A stretch of 64,000 nucleotides of DNA. Source: Haloechinothrix_A salitolerans. GTDB taxonomy: Bacteria; Actinomycetota; Actinomycetes; Mycobacteriales; Pseudonocardiaceae. The notes beneath the pieces are model-generated. The model was not told the DNA's origin. It saw only the letters and a list, made by a program, of their open reading frames with translations, and did not search any database. Position 1 is the first letter of the stretch. Each line of letters starts with the position of its first letter. This document shows, piece by piece, positions 49,891 through 58,507 of the stretch. The DNA lies in assembly GCF_039544105.1 (NCBI RefSeq), contig NZ_BAABLA010000007.1; one strand, written 5' to 3'. Position numbers and translations under genes: made by a program.

Positions 49891-51480
49891 ATGTCCAACG
49901 AGGGGAAAGAGCCAAACCTAGAGGAGCTAACGCGCATGCCCGCGCATGCGCAGGACCAGTACATCATCAACGAGGTTCCACCGTCCGAACGCACCCAGTT
50001 CATCAGCACGCTGCAGACGGCGGCTGCGATCGACGAAGGCAAGTTCGGCGGGCTGTTGGACCTCGCGATGCGACACATCAACTCGCATACCCGGGCGAGC
50101 GAATTATCCGATCAGGCGATCGAGCAGGCCTCGTCAGAGGTTACCGAGTATGTGGATGGCGTCGAGGCGCCGAACAGCAATTATCCCGCAATCCCGCACG
50201 AAGAGCTCAAGCGATGGTCGACCGATAATAACGAGCCTGGTCGAATCGGCGAGATTTCCTCCGGATACACCAGCATCCGCGAGGCGTTTGAACAAGCCAA
50301 CGAGGCACTGTCCAGCGCGGTAAGAACCACCCGCGACGCCTGGGAGGGTGAGGCCGCCGATCAAGCCACCCATTTCGTAGACGGCCTCGCCAAGTATTCC
50401 GAGACCAGCACGAACAACGCGCGACTCGCGGCTGAAGTCACCAACCAGCAGGCCGAGGCGTCAGCGTCATTCAAGAACGCGATGCCAGAACCGATCCCGT
50501 TCTCCTACCAAGACGAGATATATCGGGCGAGACAAGCGAGCGGCGAAGAAGCCGTTGCGATCCTCAACGAAGCCCAGCAGAAACAGGAAGAGAGCCGAAA
50601 AGCACACGAGGAAGCGGCCCGGGTCGCACAGCAATTCGAGCAGCAGACGTACGCATCGGCGTCGAAGCAGCCGGTCTTCGCCGAGCCGCCCAAGTTCGGT
50701 AGCGGTAGCGGCGGCGGCTCCGCTGGCGGTAGCGGCAGCGCCATCGGCGGAGGCGGTACCGCGGTTGGCCCATTGGTAGGCAGTCCTGCTGGCTCCGGTT
50801 CCTCCTACGCACCTACCTACAGCGGGGACGGCACGGCCGCTTACTCATCGCCACGTAGTGGCGGTGGTTCAGCTGCCAGCAATTCTGGTGGACCGGTGCG
50901 CCTCCCGGACGGCTCGCTGCGGTATCCGGACGGCTCGATCCACTACCCGGACGGGACGGTCAAGTATCCCGACGGAACGATCGTCAAGCCCGACGGCACG
51001 AAGATCTTGCCGGACGGCCGCGTCATCCCACCGGGCACCACGACAGCGGCGGGTTTCGCTTCCGGATCCGACAACAACCCCGGTCTCGGTGGTTTTGGGC
51101 ATCCCGCCGCCAGCGGTTCCGGTGGCGCGTATGGCAGTGGCGGCGGGGCGTTGGGCGCAGGTGCCGCGGGTGGAGCCGCGAGTGGCGCACTCGGCGCGGG
51201 TAAGACCACCGGTGGTGTCGGCTTCGGACCAACCGGCGGTGGCGCGGGTGGCGCTGCCGCCAAGGGGATGGGAGCGATGGGCCGGGGTGGCATGGGCGGC
51301 ATGATGGGTGGTGCTGGTGCCGGTAAGGGCCAAGGCGGCGAGGACGAGGAACACCAGGACAAGTACTACGTCAAGCAGGAAATGGACGCTGGCCTGCACG
51401 TCGAAGAAGACGAGTTCGGCGAGAAGCTGGTCGACGAAACCACCGGCATGACGGTGGTACCGCCCGTTATCGGCGACTGA
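49891..51480 (+). CDS. Large WXG/Gly-rich ESX-associated protein with PDG repeats
   Basis: A 529-residue protein in three parts. Residues ~1-270 are helical, with TRDAWEGEAADQATHFVDGL giving a WxG turn and long helices (AILNEAQQKQEESRKAHEEA). Residues ~271-335 are Gly/Ser-rich. Residues ~337-383 are a seven-residue tandem repeat of the form (L/Y)PDG(S/T)xx, at least six copies, in the style of the G-box repeats of T-complex protein 10/CPAP. A long Gly/Ala/Met-rich segment and an acidic C-terminus follow; YVKQE there is a possible YxxxE export signal. ATG 49891 is 17 bp after the lipoprotein gene. Probably an exported ESX substrate; function unknown. Confidence 0.75.
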   Translation: MSNEGKEPNLEELTRMPAHAQDQYIINEVPPSERTQFISTLQTAAAIDEGKFGGLLDLAMRHINSHTRASELSDQAIEQASSEVTEYVDGVEAPNSNYPAIPHEELKRWSTDNNEPGRIGEISSGYTSIREAFEQANEALSSAVRTTRDAWEGEAADQATHFVDGLAKYSETSTNNARLAAEVTNQQAEASASFKNAMPEPIPFSYQDEIYRARQASGEEAVAILNEAQQKQEESRKAHEEAARVAQQFEQQTYASASKQPVFAEPPKFGSGSGGGSAGGSGSAIGGGGTAVGPLVGSPAGSGSSYAPTYSGDGTAAYSSPRSGGGSAASNSGGPVRLPDGSLRYPDGSIHYPDGTVKYPDGTIVKPDGTKILPDGRVIPPGTTTAAGFASGSDNNPGLGGFGHPAASGSGGAYGSGGGALGAGAAGGAASGALGAGKTTGGVGFGPTGGGAGGAAAKGMGAMGRGGMGGMMGGAGAGKGQGGEDEEHQDKYYVKQEMDAGLHVEEDEFGEKLVDETTGMTVVPPVIGD

Positions 51481-51562
51481 CGATCGGCGGACGCTGGGCC
51501 GCCCGAAAAGGTCGTCACGAAGGGCTGGCACCAGCACCCGCCGCGCGACGACACTAGACGTC

Positions 51563-52567
51563 ATGGCGACCCAGCGTGCGTGGCGTGTGCACAAGCCTGG
51601 CCCAGTCACCGGCGAACCGCTGCGGCTTTCCGACGAGCCAGTGCCCACTCCGGCGGACGGCGAGCTCCTACTGCGAGTGCGGGCGTGCGGGGTCTGCCGC
51701 ACCGACCTGCACGTCACCGAGGGCGACCTCCCGGTGCACCGCCCCGACGTCGTGCCCGGCCACGAAGTTGTCGGCGAGGTCGTCGAGACAGGCGGAGCCG
51801 CCGGCTTCGACGCCGGAGACACCGTCGGCGTCGCCTGGTTGCGCGGCACCTGCGGCCGCTGCCGATACTGCATGCGTGGGGCGGAGAACCTGTGTCCGAA
51901 CTCGACCTACACCGGCTGGGACGCCGACGGCGGCTATGCGGACTACGTCACTGTCCCTGCCGACTACGCGCACCCGCTACCGCCCGGATACTCCGACGTC
52001 GAACTCGCGCCGTTGCTGTGCGCGGGCATTATCGGCTACCGCGCGCTACGGCGAACGAGCCTGCCGCGAGGTGGTCGGCTCGGCGTCTACGGTTTCGGTG
52101 GGAGCGCGCATCTCGCCACGCAGGTCGCACTGGCCGAAGGCGCCACGGTGCACGTGCTGACCCGCAGCGAGGCGGCTCGACGTCTAGCGCTCGAACTCGG
52201 CGCCGCGTCGGCGGGCACGGCCGCGGACGCACCCCCGGAACCGCTCGACGCCGCGATCCTGTTCGCTCCGGTCGGCTCGCTCGTCCCTCCCGCACTCGAA
52301 GCGCTGGACAGAGGCGGAGTGCTCGCCATCGCGGGCATCCACCTCACCGACGTCGAGCACCTGAACTACCAACGGCACCTGTTCTACGAGAAGGAACTGC
52401 GCACTGTCACCGCCAACACGCGAGCGGACGCGCGGGAGTTCCTCGCCTTCGCAGGCCAACACCGCCTGTCGGTCCACGCCACCCCGTACGCACTGGCGGA
52501 CGCACCCCAAGCGCTACGGGACCTCGCGGCCGACCGGGTAAACGGCGCGGCGGTGCTGGTGCCGTGA
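51563..52567 (+). CDS. Zinc-dependent alcohol dehydrogenase
   Basis: A 334-residue medium-chain dehydrogenase. VRACGVCRTDLHVTEGDLP has the catalytic-zinc Cys, VPGHEVVGEVVETG the His/Glu pair, and RGTCGRCRYCMRGAENLC the four structural-zinc Cys. Next come GWDADGGYADYV, APLLCAGIIGYRALRR and the Rossmann loop VYGFGGSAHLATQVAL. The overall form is that of mycobacterial AdhA/Rv1862-type enzymes, and the length matches. The ATG at 51563 is the natural start. The stop lies within an inverted repeat shared with the convergent hydrolase-SDR gene. Likely acts on alcohols or aldehydes with NAD. Confidence 0.9.
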   Translation: MATQRAWRVHKPGPVTGEPLRLSDEPVPTPADGELLLRVRACGVCRTDLHVTEGDLPVHRPDVVPGHEVVGEVVETGGAAGFDAGDTVGVAWLRGTCGRCRYCMRGAENLCPNSTYTGWDADGGYADYVTVPADYAHPLPPGYSDVELAPLLCAGIIGYRALRRTSLPRGGRLGVYGFGGSAHLATQVALAEGATVHVLTRSEAARRLALELGAASAGTAADAPPEPLDAAILFAPVGSLVPPALEALDRGGVLAIAGIHLTDVEHLNYQRHLFYEKELRTVTANTRADAREFLAFAGQHRLSVHATPYALADAPQALRDLAADRVNGAAVLVP

Positions 52568-52610
52568 AGGGCATCTTCCTGGCACCTGACGCCAGCAAGA
52601 TGCCCTTCAC
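52564..52610. terminator. Two-way terminator hairpin between convergent genes
   Basis: GTGAAGGGCATCTT at 52564-52577 and its exact complement AAGATGCCCTTCAC at 52597-52610 form a 14-bp stem. The 19-base centre contains a further TGGC/GCCA pair. The stem fills almost the whole gap between the two stop codons and includes the alcohol dehydrogenase stop itself. Confidence 0.75.
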
Positions 52611-52611
52611 G

Positions 52612-54330
52612 TCACCCTCCACGCGGCGTCGGATCCAACCGCGCCGCGGCCCGGACCGCGGCTGGGGTCATCCGGGACAGCGCGAGGCCAACATGGGCCT
52701 CGGCGGCGGCAGGGGCGAGCGGGACGTCGCGCTCGATCGCGCGCAGAATCCGCGCCGCGACCTTCTCCGGCGGGTAGTTGCGCCGCTGGTACGCCGCCGT
52801 CGTCGCGCGCTGCCTGCGCAGTTGCTCGCCGTCGTCCACGCCGACGAACCGCGTTGTCGCCGTGATGTTGGTGTGCACGAAGCCAGGACACACCGCCGTG
52901 ACACCGATCCCCTGCGGCCCCAGCTCCGCGCGTAGGCACTCGGACAGCATCAGCACGGCCGCCTTCGTCGTCGCGTACGCGGGCAGCAGCTTCGACGGCA
53001 GGTACGCGGCGGCCGACGCGAGGTTGACGATGTGCCCGCCCTCGCCGCGCGCGATCATCTGCTCGGCGAACAGCTTGCAGCCGTGGATGACGCCCCACAG
53101 GTTGACGTCGATGACGCGCTCCCAGTCCGCCAGCGTTGTCTGCGTGAACGGCCCGGCCATGCCGATCCCTGCGTTGTTGACGACGATGTCCGGCGCGCCG
53201 TACTCGGCGGCTACCTGTTTGGCGAGATCCGCCATGGCGCTGGCGTCCGAGACGTCGCAGGCCACCGCCTGCGCGCGTGCGCCATGGCGACGGGCCTGCT
53301 CCGCAGTACGAGCGACCGCGAGTTCGTCGACGTCGGTGAGCACGAGATCCGCGCCCTCCTCGGCGAGCGCGATAGCGGTGGCCGCGCCGATGCCGTTTCC
53401 AGCGCCGGTGATCACCGCGACCTGGCGCGCGAACCGGCCATGTGCCTCGGACGTCACCCTGGCGCGGCTCAACGACCATGGCTCCTGCGCGCCTTCGATG
53501 TGGTCGATGAACTCGGTGGCGCAGCGCGCGACGACGTCCGGCCGGGTGCGAGGCAACCAGTGGCCACCCGCGACGCGGCGTGTCCACAGCCTCGGCACCC
53601 ACCGGCCGATGTCGGTCTGCACCAATGGAGTGACGAAGCCGTCATCCTCGGGCGCGAGCACCTGTACCGGAACGTCGGTGTCCCGCCGCGCGGGTTTCGT
53701 GAATCGGCTGAGCATGTTCTCTCGGTACAGCGCGAGGCCGCGGATGGCGTCGCCGGTGTCGGGCGGGGCACCGGTGCCGTCGAGCTGTTGCAGCGCACGG
53801 CCCGCGAGCCCGCTGCGCCAGGCCAGTTCCGGTATCCGAGGTAGCTGGAAGAACGCGATGTACCAGGAGTGCGCGAGCTGCCGAAGCAGCTCGCGCAGGC
53901 CGCGCGGCCGCAGCCGGGAGCGCAGCCACGCGCCCGCGTGATCGAGGCACGGCCCGGAAATCGACGTGAACGACGCGACGCGCCCGCGCAGCCAGTCGCC
54001 CGTGACGGCGTGCCACGTCTGGATCGAGCCCCAGTCGTGCGCAAGCAAGTGCACCGGCTTGTCGGGACTCACGGCGTTGACGACGGCGGCGAGGTCTTCG
54101 GCGAGGCGGTCCAGGTGGTACGCGCGCTGCGCTGCGGGTTTGTCCGACTCGCCCGCTCCCCTGACGTCGTAGATGACCACGCGGTACCGGTCGCTGAGCG
54201 CGTCGACGACCGGCTGCCACAGCGAGCCGTTGTCCGGATAGCCGTGCACGCAGACCACGGTCACGTCCCCGGACCCGATCTCCGTCACGGCGAGCGACAC
54301 GCCGTCGTCGGACAACACACGTCGAGTCAC
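52612..54330 (-). CDS. EphD-like alpha/beta-hydrolase fused to a short-chain dehydrogenase
   Basis: A 572-residue two-domain enzyme. Residues ~1-280 are an epoxide-hydrolase-like fold: VCVHGYPDNGSLWQPV, IYDVRGAGESDKPAAQRAYH, LLAHDWGSIQTWHAV with Asp as nucleophile, and GGHWLPRTRPDVVARC with the His. Residues ~305-560 are a short-chain dehydrogenase: VAVITGAGNGIGAATAIALA, IVVNNAGIGMAGPF, ASAAAYLPSKLLPAYATTKA with YxxxK, then VCPGFVHTNIT. This layout matches mycobacterial EphD (Rv2214c), implicated in lipid epoxide metabolism. The ATG at 54330 (MTRRVLSDDG) is the start. It is divergent from the secreted lipase gene, which suggests related lipid substrates, though that is inference. Confidence 0.9.
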   Translation of the reverse strand: MTRRVLSDDGVSLAVTEIGSGDVTVVCVHGYPDNGSLWQPVVDALSDRYRVVIYDVRGAGESDKPAAQRAYHLDRLAEDLAAVVNAVSPDKPVHLLAHDWGSIQTWHAVTGDWLRGRVASFTSISGPCLDHAGAWLRSRLRPRGLRELLRQLAHSWYIAFFQLPRIPELAWRSGLAGRALQQLDGTGAPPDTGDAIRGLALYRENMLSRFTKPARRDTDVPVQVLAPEDDGFVTPLVQTDIGRWVPRLWTRRVAGGHWLPRTRPDVVARCATEFIDHIEGAQEPWSLSRARVTSEAHGRFARQVAVITGAGNGIGAATAIALAEEGADLVLTDVDELAVARTAEQARRHGARAQAVACDVSDASAMADLAKQVAAEYGAPDIVVNNAGIGMAGPFTQTTLADWERVIDVNLWGVIHGCKLFAEQMIARGEGGHIVNLASAAAYLPSKLLPAYATTKAAVLMLSECLRAELGPQGIGVTAVCPGFVHTNITATTRFVGVDDGEQLRRQRATTAAYQRRNYPPEKVAARILRAIERDVPLAPAAAEAHVGLALSRMTPAAVRAAARLDPTPRGG

Positions 54331-54641
54331 GTCGCTACCTTCCCTTCGGGCACCGTTGCCCAGGAGTGTTACTACCGGTAACAGTTAACGCACCCTAGCA
54401 CGGGGTGCTTGCTCAAGGTCAAGGCTGGCAAGCACCACGACATACGCGGTCGGGCCGGGGAACCGACAGGGGCCGCCGTCGCGCTGGAACCGATCCTGGC
54501 TGCGGTTCGTCCACCGCTGACGCGCGTAAACGCAAAATTTGTGCCAATCGCATAAATGCTCCTGCGCTGCAGCGAGGCGCGTTGACGGCATGCGGTGCCC
54601 ATGGCGACTGTGACACGCACCATGCTCAGAGAGGAGCTACC
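54331..54641. promoter_or_regulatory. Divergent promoter region between EphD-like and lipase genes
   Basis: A 311-bp region without a convincing gene. Near 54368-54388 the sequence GTTACTACCGGTAACAG contains the palindrome TACCGGTA and resembles a TetR-type operator, but no regulator gene is adjacent. Promoter boxes were not assigned. Confidence 0.4.
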
Positions 54642-55865
54642 GTGCGTATCCCACCGCGCAAGGCACTCGGCGTCGCGCTAGCGGCACTGTTCGCGACGCT
54701 CATCGTCGCGGCGACTCCCGGCACGGCGCTGGCGACGTCGTTCTACGACCCGCCGTCACCGCTGCCCGCTGGCGAGCCGGGCGACGTGATCCGGCACGAA
54801 CCGACGTCGTTCTACCTCGACCCGCTGAAGCTGAAGGAAGCGAACGCCGAAGCACATCGGATCATGTATCGCTCCACCGACACCCACGGTGATCCGATGG
54901 CCGTCACCGGGACGGTGCTCAAGTCGCGGTACCCATGGACCGGGGTCGGTCCGCGTCCGATCATCGGGTTCGCCACCGGCACGCAGGGCCTTGGGGATAC
55001 GTGCGCGCCGTCGAAGCGGATGGCAGCCGGGTTGGAGTACGAGGGGATCTTCCTCGAGGGATTACTGCAGCGCGGCTACGGCATCGCGATCACGGACTAC
55101 CAGGGCCTCGGCACGCCGGGCAACCACACCTACGTCAACCGAACGGCCGAGGCGCACGCGGTGCTGGACGCGGTCCGGGCGGCGCAGCGACTGCCGGAGG
55201 CGGGCCTGCCGGACGCGGGGCCAGTGCTGACGGCGGGATACTCGCAGGGTGGCGGGGCGTCGGCCGCCGCTGCCGAGATGGCGTCCTCCTACGCGCCTGA
55301 GCTGCGGCTGAAGGGCGCCTACGTCGGTGCGCCGCCCGCCGACAAGGGCGCCGTGGGCGAACACCTGGACGGCTCGCACGCTGCGGGGTTGCTCGGCTAC
55401 GCGATCGTCGGCCTCGACGCGGCCTACCCGGAGTTGGGCATTCCTGACCTACTGAACGAGCGCGGGCGCAAGCTGTTCGCGGAGATCACCCAAGAGTGCG
55501 TGGAAGAAACGATCCTCAACTATCCGTTCATGCGCTCGGAGGACCTGACGGTCGACGGCAAGCCGGTGAGCGACTACCTGGACGAGGAGCCGTTCAAGTC
55601 CGTTGTCGCTGATCAGCGGCTCGGTAACCGCGCACCATCGGTGCCGACACTGGTCGCGCACAGCGCTCTGGACGACATCGTCCCGTACGCGCAGGGGCGA
55701 CAGATGGCGCGCGATTGGTGCGATCGCGGCGCGAACGTGCGGTTCAAGACGATGCTGACCCCGACCCATGTCGGCGGGATCCTGGAGGCATCCACGACGG
55801 CGTTCTTCTGGATGGAACAGCGGGTGGCGGGGCTGCCGCAGCGCAGCGACTGCGGGTCGTTCTGA
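54642..55865 (+). CDS. Secreted LIP-family lipase
   Basis: A 407-residue exported lipase. The GTG at 54642, with GAGGAG upstream, opens a signal peptide (MRIPPRKALGVALAALFATL ... TALA). The mature part matches the secretory lipase family PF03583: FYDPPSPLPAGEPGDVIRHE at the start, MYRSTDTHGDPMAVTGTVL, IITFATGTQGLGDTCAPS-like, ITDYQGLGTPGNHTYVN, LTAGYSQGGGASAAAAEM with the nucleophile Ser, VAHSALDDIVPYAQG with the acid, and PTHVGGI with the His. It converges on an alpha/beta-hydrolase gene with an 8 bp gap. Likely hydrolyses extracellular lipids. Confidence 0.92.
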   Translation: MRIPPRKALGVALAALFATLIVAATPGTALATSFYDPPSPLPAGEPGDVIRHEPTSFYLDPLKLKEANAEAHRIMYRSTDTHGDPMAVTGTVLKSRYPWTGVGPRPIIGFATGTQGLGDTCAPSKRMAAGLEYEGIFLEGLLQRGYGIAITDYQGLGTPGNHTYVNRTAEAHAVLDAVRAAQRLPEAGLPDAGPVLTAGYSQGGGASAAAAEMASSYAPELRLKGAYVGAPPADKGAVGEHLDGSHAAGLLGYAIVGLDAAYPELGIPDLLNERGRKLFAEITQECVEETILNYPFMRSEDLTVDGKPVSDYLDEEPFKSVVADQRLGNRAPSVPTLVAHSALDDIVPYAQGRQMARDWCDRGANVRFKTMLTPTHVGGILEASTTAFFWMEQRVAGLPQRSDCGSF

Positions 55866-55873
55866 GGGCTGTG

Positions 55874-56722
55874 TCACGCCGCGGGTCGACGCACGCTTTC
55901 GTCGTCTCGTTCGGCGAAGAGGTCGGGCAGCACGTGGCCGAACAACCCGGCGTCGTCGATGAGCCAGCCGTGCCCACCGGAAACGATCACACTGTGCGGG
56001 TCGCCGAGCGCGGTCCGCAACGCGGCGAACGACGAGAACGGGATGACGGTGTCGCGGTCGCTCCAGGTCACGGTGACCGGCAACCGACGACGTCGCAACG
56101 TAGCGAGTTCGGTAGCGAGGTCCGCCGCACGCGCCATGCTCGCCACCCGCCACACCACGCCGGGGTTGCGCGCCAGATTGGGGACGGCTTCTCGCACGAT
56201 TCGTGGCATCGCGAGCGCGGAGCGCTTGCTCGGGCGGACCTCGTTGCGAAGCTGGAAGCCCCAGTCCCACAGCGGGCGTTCGGCCATCGGCCGGACGACG
56301 CCGCGCCCGTCGCGCCATGCGGATCCACCGATGGCGTTGACCAAGATTAGACGTCCGACTAGGTCAGGGGCATCGTACGCGACTCGGACACCGACCCCGC
56401 CGCCGAACGAGTGGCCGACGACGTCGACCGGAGTCTCGATACCCGCGTCCCGCACGTAGTCGGCGACCCACGCGGCGTACGAAGCGAGGCTCAGGTCATC
56501 CGCCGCGAGCGGAGCGGTGCCGCCGAAACCAGGGAGCGACGGCGCATACACCCGGCGGCCGGCCGCGAGCAGACGTCGCAGGGCGGGCTCGTAACTGCGG
56601 CCGCTCAGGCCCCAACCGTGCAAGAAGAGCACCGGACGACCAGTACCACCGACGCCGTGCTGCGTGACGCCACCCGCGATCGTGTCCTTGCACCACACCA
56701 GGCGCTCCGCGCTGTCGGTCAT
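55874..56722 (-). CDS. Alpha/beta-fold hydrolase
   Basis: A 282-residue hydrolase. VLFLHGWGLSGRSYEP is the oxyanion loop, PSLPGFGGTAPL strand 4, VDVVGHSFGGGVGVRVAY the nucleophile elbow with Ser, VTWSDRDTVIPFSSF the acid Asp, and VSGGHGWLIDDAGLF the His. The fold is complete, so activity is expected; the substrate is unknown. The start MTDSAERLVWCKD at 56722 is the natural one. It converges on the lipase gene and is divergent, across 373 bp, from the following plus-strand genes. Confidence 0.88.
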   Translation of the reverse strand: MTDSAERLVWCKDTIAGGVTQHGVGGTGRPVLFLHGWGLSGRSYEPALRRLLAAGRRVYAPSLPGFGGTAPLAADDLSLASYAAWVADYVRDAGIETPVDVVGHSFGGGVGVRVAYDAPDLVGRLILVNAIGGSAWRDGRGVVRPMAERPLWDWGFQLRNEVRPSKRSALAMPRIVREAVPNLARNPGVVWRVASMARAADLATELATLRRRRLPVTVTWSDRDTVIPFSSFAALRTALGDPHSVIVSGGHGWLIDDAGLFGHVLPDLFAERDDESVRRPAA

Positions 56723-57095
56723 CGCGTGTCCTCTTGTCGACGGTTCGCTTGACGTCCGGCCGCCGCCCCGGCTGGAGGCGGTTTAGCGAGGCGGTGGACC
56801 GGACTATCAAGCACCCTCTCAACGTGGTGACCCACGCGAAGCGGGGAAATTACGCAACTGACTACGTATCTCTAGGGGATGCGTGTTGGGAGGGGCATCT
56901 TCGCGGCTGCGAGGAACACGGCGTCCGGAACGAGGGACACGATCGCGACACTCCGGCGCGCGCTGGTCGACATAGCCCTCACCGAGCGGGATGCTCTTCT
57001 TGGGAATACCCCATCGTGGTGGTGCGAATCACACCATTGCGAGCTTAACTGGATATGTGATCGCGTCATGCCCGCACGATCACCGTGAGTGACTG
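56723..57095. other. Intergenic region with a CTACGTA-TAGGGG motif
   Basis: 373 bp between divergent genes. At 56862-56878 the sequence CTACGTATCTCTAGGGG resembles a conserved regulator-binding box rather than a gene. No convincing gene is seen; short open frames here lack a ribosome-binding site and family similarity. Confidence 0.4.
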
Positions 57096-57377
57096 GTGAA
57101 AGTGGTGACGACATTGTCAGAGACAGTGGAGAGGGACTACGCCGACCTGGCGCACGTGCTGTTCTGCACCGAGCTGCGGGCCGAGGGAACCCCATCGCCC
57201 GACGACCTCCGTTCCGCCATCGAGGCCGAGCTGCGCTTACACGACTCGACAGCCTGCCGTTGCGAGGTCGCGCAGGAGGCGGGTGACCATCCGGACCGCT
57301 ACCGCGAACGGATGCGCTGGTGCCTCGACGCCGTTCGGACGGCCTTTCCGTCACCACGCACACCCAAAGGAGCGTGA
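57096..57377 (+). CDS. Small Cys/His-containing protein of unknown function
   Basis: A 93-residue acidic protein starting at GTG 57096 (VKVVTTLSETVERDYADLAH). It is mostly helical and contains CRCEVAQEAGDHPDRYRER, a CxC with nearby His that could bind metal, and a second Cys near WCLDAVRTAF. There is no signal peptide or membrane span. I do not recognise a family. It lies 68 bp upstream of the LLM oxidoreductase gene on the same strand and may be co-transcribed with it. Codon use looks like that of neighbouring genes, which supports a real but uncharacterised gene. Confidence 0.55.
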   Translation: MKVVTTLSETVERDYADLAHVLFCTELRAEGTPSPDDLRSAIEAELRLHDSTACRCEVAQEAGDHPDRYRERMRWCLDAVRTAFPSPRTPKGA

Positions 57378-57445
57378 GGCAGATCGGCGTGTGATCCAGT
57401 CGGCGCGAGGGAAGATCGCGTCGTCCGCGCGCGTTGGCAGTGGGT

Positions 57446-58441
57446 ATGGCCGCATTCTCTGGTGTCCCGCTGTCCGTGCTCGATCTCGCGCCGGTCTCCG
57501 AGGGCTCTGACGCCGCGACCGCCCTGCGCAACACGGTCGATCTCGCCCAGCACGTCGAGTCGCTCGGCTACCACCGCTACTGGTTGGCCGAGCACCACAA
57601 CATGCCAGGCATCGCCAGCTCGGCGACCGTCGTAATGATCAACCAGGTCGCCAACGCGACCAACGGGTTGCGCGTCGGTTCCGGCGGGATCATGCTGCCC
57701 AACCACGCACCACTGGTCGTCGCCGAGCAATTCGGCACCCTTGAGGCGTTCCACCCCGGTCGCATCGACCTCGGTCTCGGCCGCGCGCCGGGCACCGACC
57801 CGCGCACGGCCGCCGCCGTCCGGGGCAACTCGGCGCTATCCGCCGCCGACTTCCCACACCAGCTCACCGAGCTCATCTCGTACTTCGAGCATGACGAGGC
57901 GCGCGGCGTCAACGCCGTCACCGCCGAGGGCAACCAGCCGCCCGTGTGGCTGCTCGGGTCGAGCGACTACAGCGCGCGGCTCGCCGGAATGCTCGGCCTC
58001 CCGTTCTCATTCGCGCACCACTTCGCCGCCGCCAACACCCTGCCCGCGTTGGCCGCGTACCGGGACAACTTCCAGCCGTCGGCGGCACTGGACAAGCCGC
58101 ACGCCATGGTCGCGGTGTCCGTCATCTGCGCCGACACCGACGAGCAGGCGCGGTACCTGGCCGGGCCGGGGCTGTTCGCGTTCCTGAGCCTGCGGCGAGG
58201 CAAGCCGATCGCGCTGCCGACGCCGGAGTTCGCGGCGAGCTACCCCTACGACGAGCAGGAACAGCGCTACATGACCAAGCGACGCAGGGGCAGCATCATC
58301 GGCTCACCGGACACCGTCCGCCGCGACCTCGCGCAACTCGTCGAGGACACCCAGGCCGACGAACTGATGGTGACGACGATGGTGCACGCGCACGAGGACC
58401 GCCGCCGGTCGTACGAACTGCTGGCGAAGCTGGCGGAGTAG
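57446..58441 (+). CDS. LLM-class flavin-dependent oxidoreductase
   Basis: A 331-residue TIM-barrel enzyme of the luciferase-like family (group near YhbW/LimB). It starts SVLDLAPVSEGSDAATALRN, then YHRYWLAEHHNMPGIASSAT at strand 2, VGSGGIMLPNHAPLVVAEQF, HPGRIDLGLGRAPGTDPRTA, and VWLLGSSDYSARLAGMLGLPF with ISPDT-like tail. The ATG at 57446 is preferred over in-frame TTG/GTG codons up to 57434. The flavin-binding pattern suggests FMN or F420 dependence. It converges on the SWIM-SNF2 helicase gene with palindrome B between. The substrate is unknown. Confidence 0.9.
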   Translation: MAAFSGVPLSVLDLAPVSEGSDAATALRNTVDLAQHVESLGYHRYWLAEHHNMPGIASSATVVMINQVANATNGLRVGSGGIMLPNHAPLVVAEQFGTLEAFHPGRIDLGLGRAPGTDPRTAAAVRGNSALSAADFPHQLTELISYFEHDEARGVNAVTAEGNQPPVWLLGSSDYSARLAGMLGLPFSFAHHFAAANTLPALAAYRDNFQPSAALDKPHAMVAVSVICADTDEQARYLAGPGLFAFLSLRRGKPIALPTPEFAASYPYDEQEQRYMTKRRRGSIIGSPDTVRRDLAQLVEDTQADELMVTTMVHAHEDRRRSYELLAKLAE

Positions 58442-58463
58442 GGCTGCGCGGTGCACTGTTGAT

Positions 58464-58505
58464 CTGAAGACGTTGTGGTCGTCATAGCAACCACAACGTC
58501 TTCAG
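58464..58505. repeat. Palindrome B, between convergent genes
   Basis: CTGAAGACGTTGTGGT at 58464-58479 and its exact complement ACCACAACGTCTTCAG at 58490-58505 form a 16-bp stem with a 10-base centre. It lies between the LLM gene and the helicase gene stops. The central 32 bases match palindrome A at 47095-47126 with only a few differences. Confidence 0.8.
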
Positions 58506-58507
58506 GC

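Noticed and set aside
56734..57048. A 104-codon plus-strand open frame in the 56.7-57.1 kb region
   Set aside because: No ribosome-binding site, no conserved motif and unusual composition; it overlaps the likely promoter region of the divergent genes.
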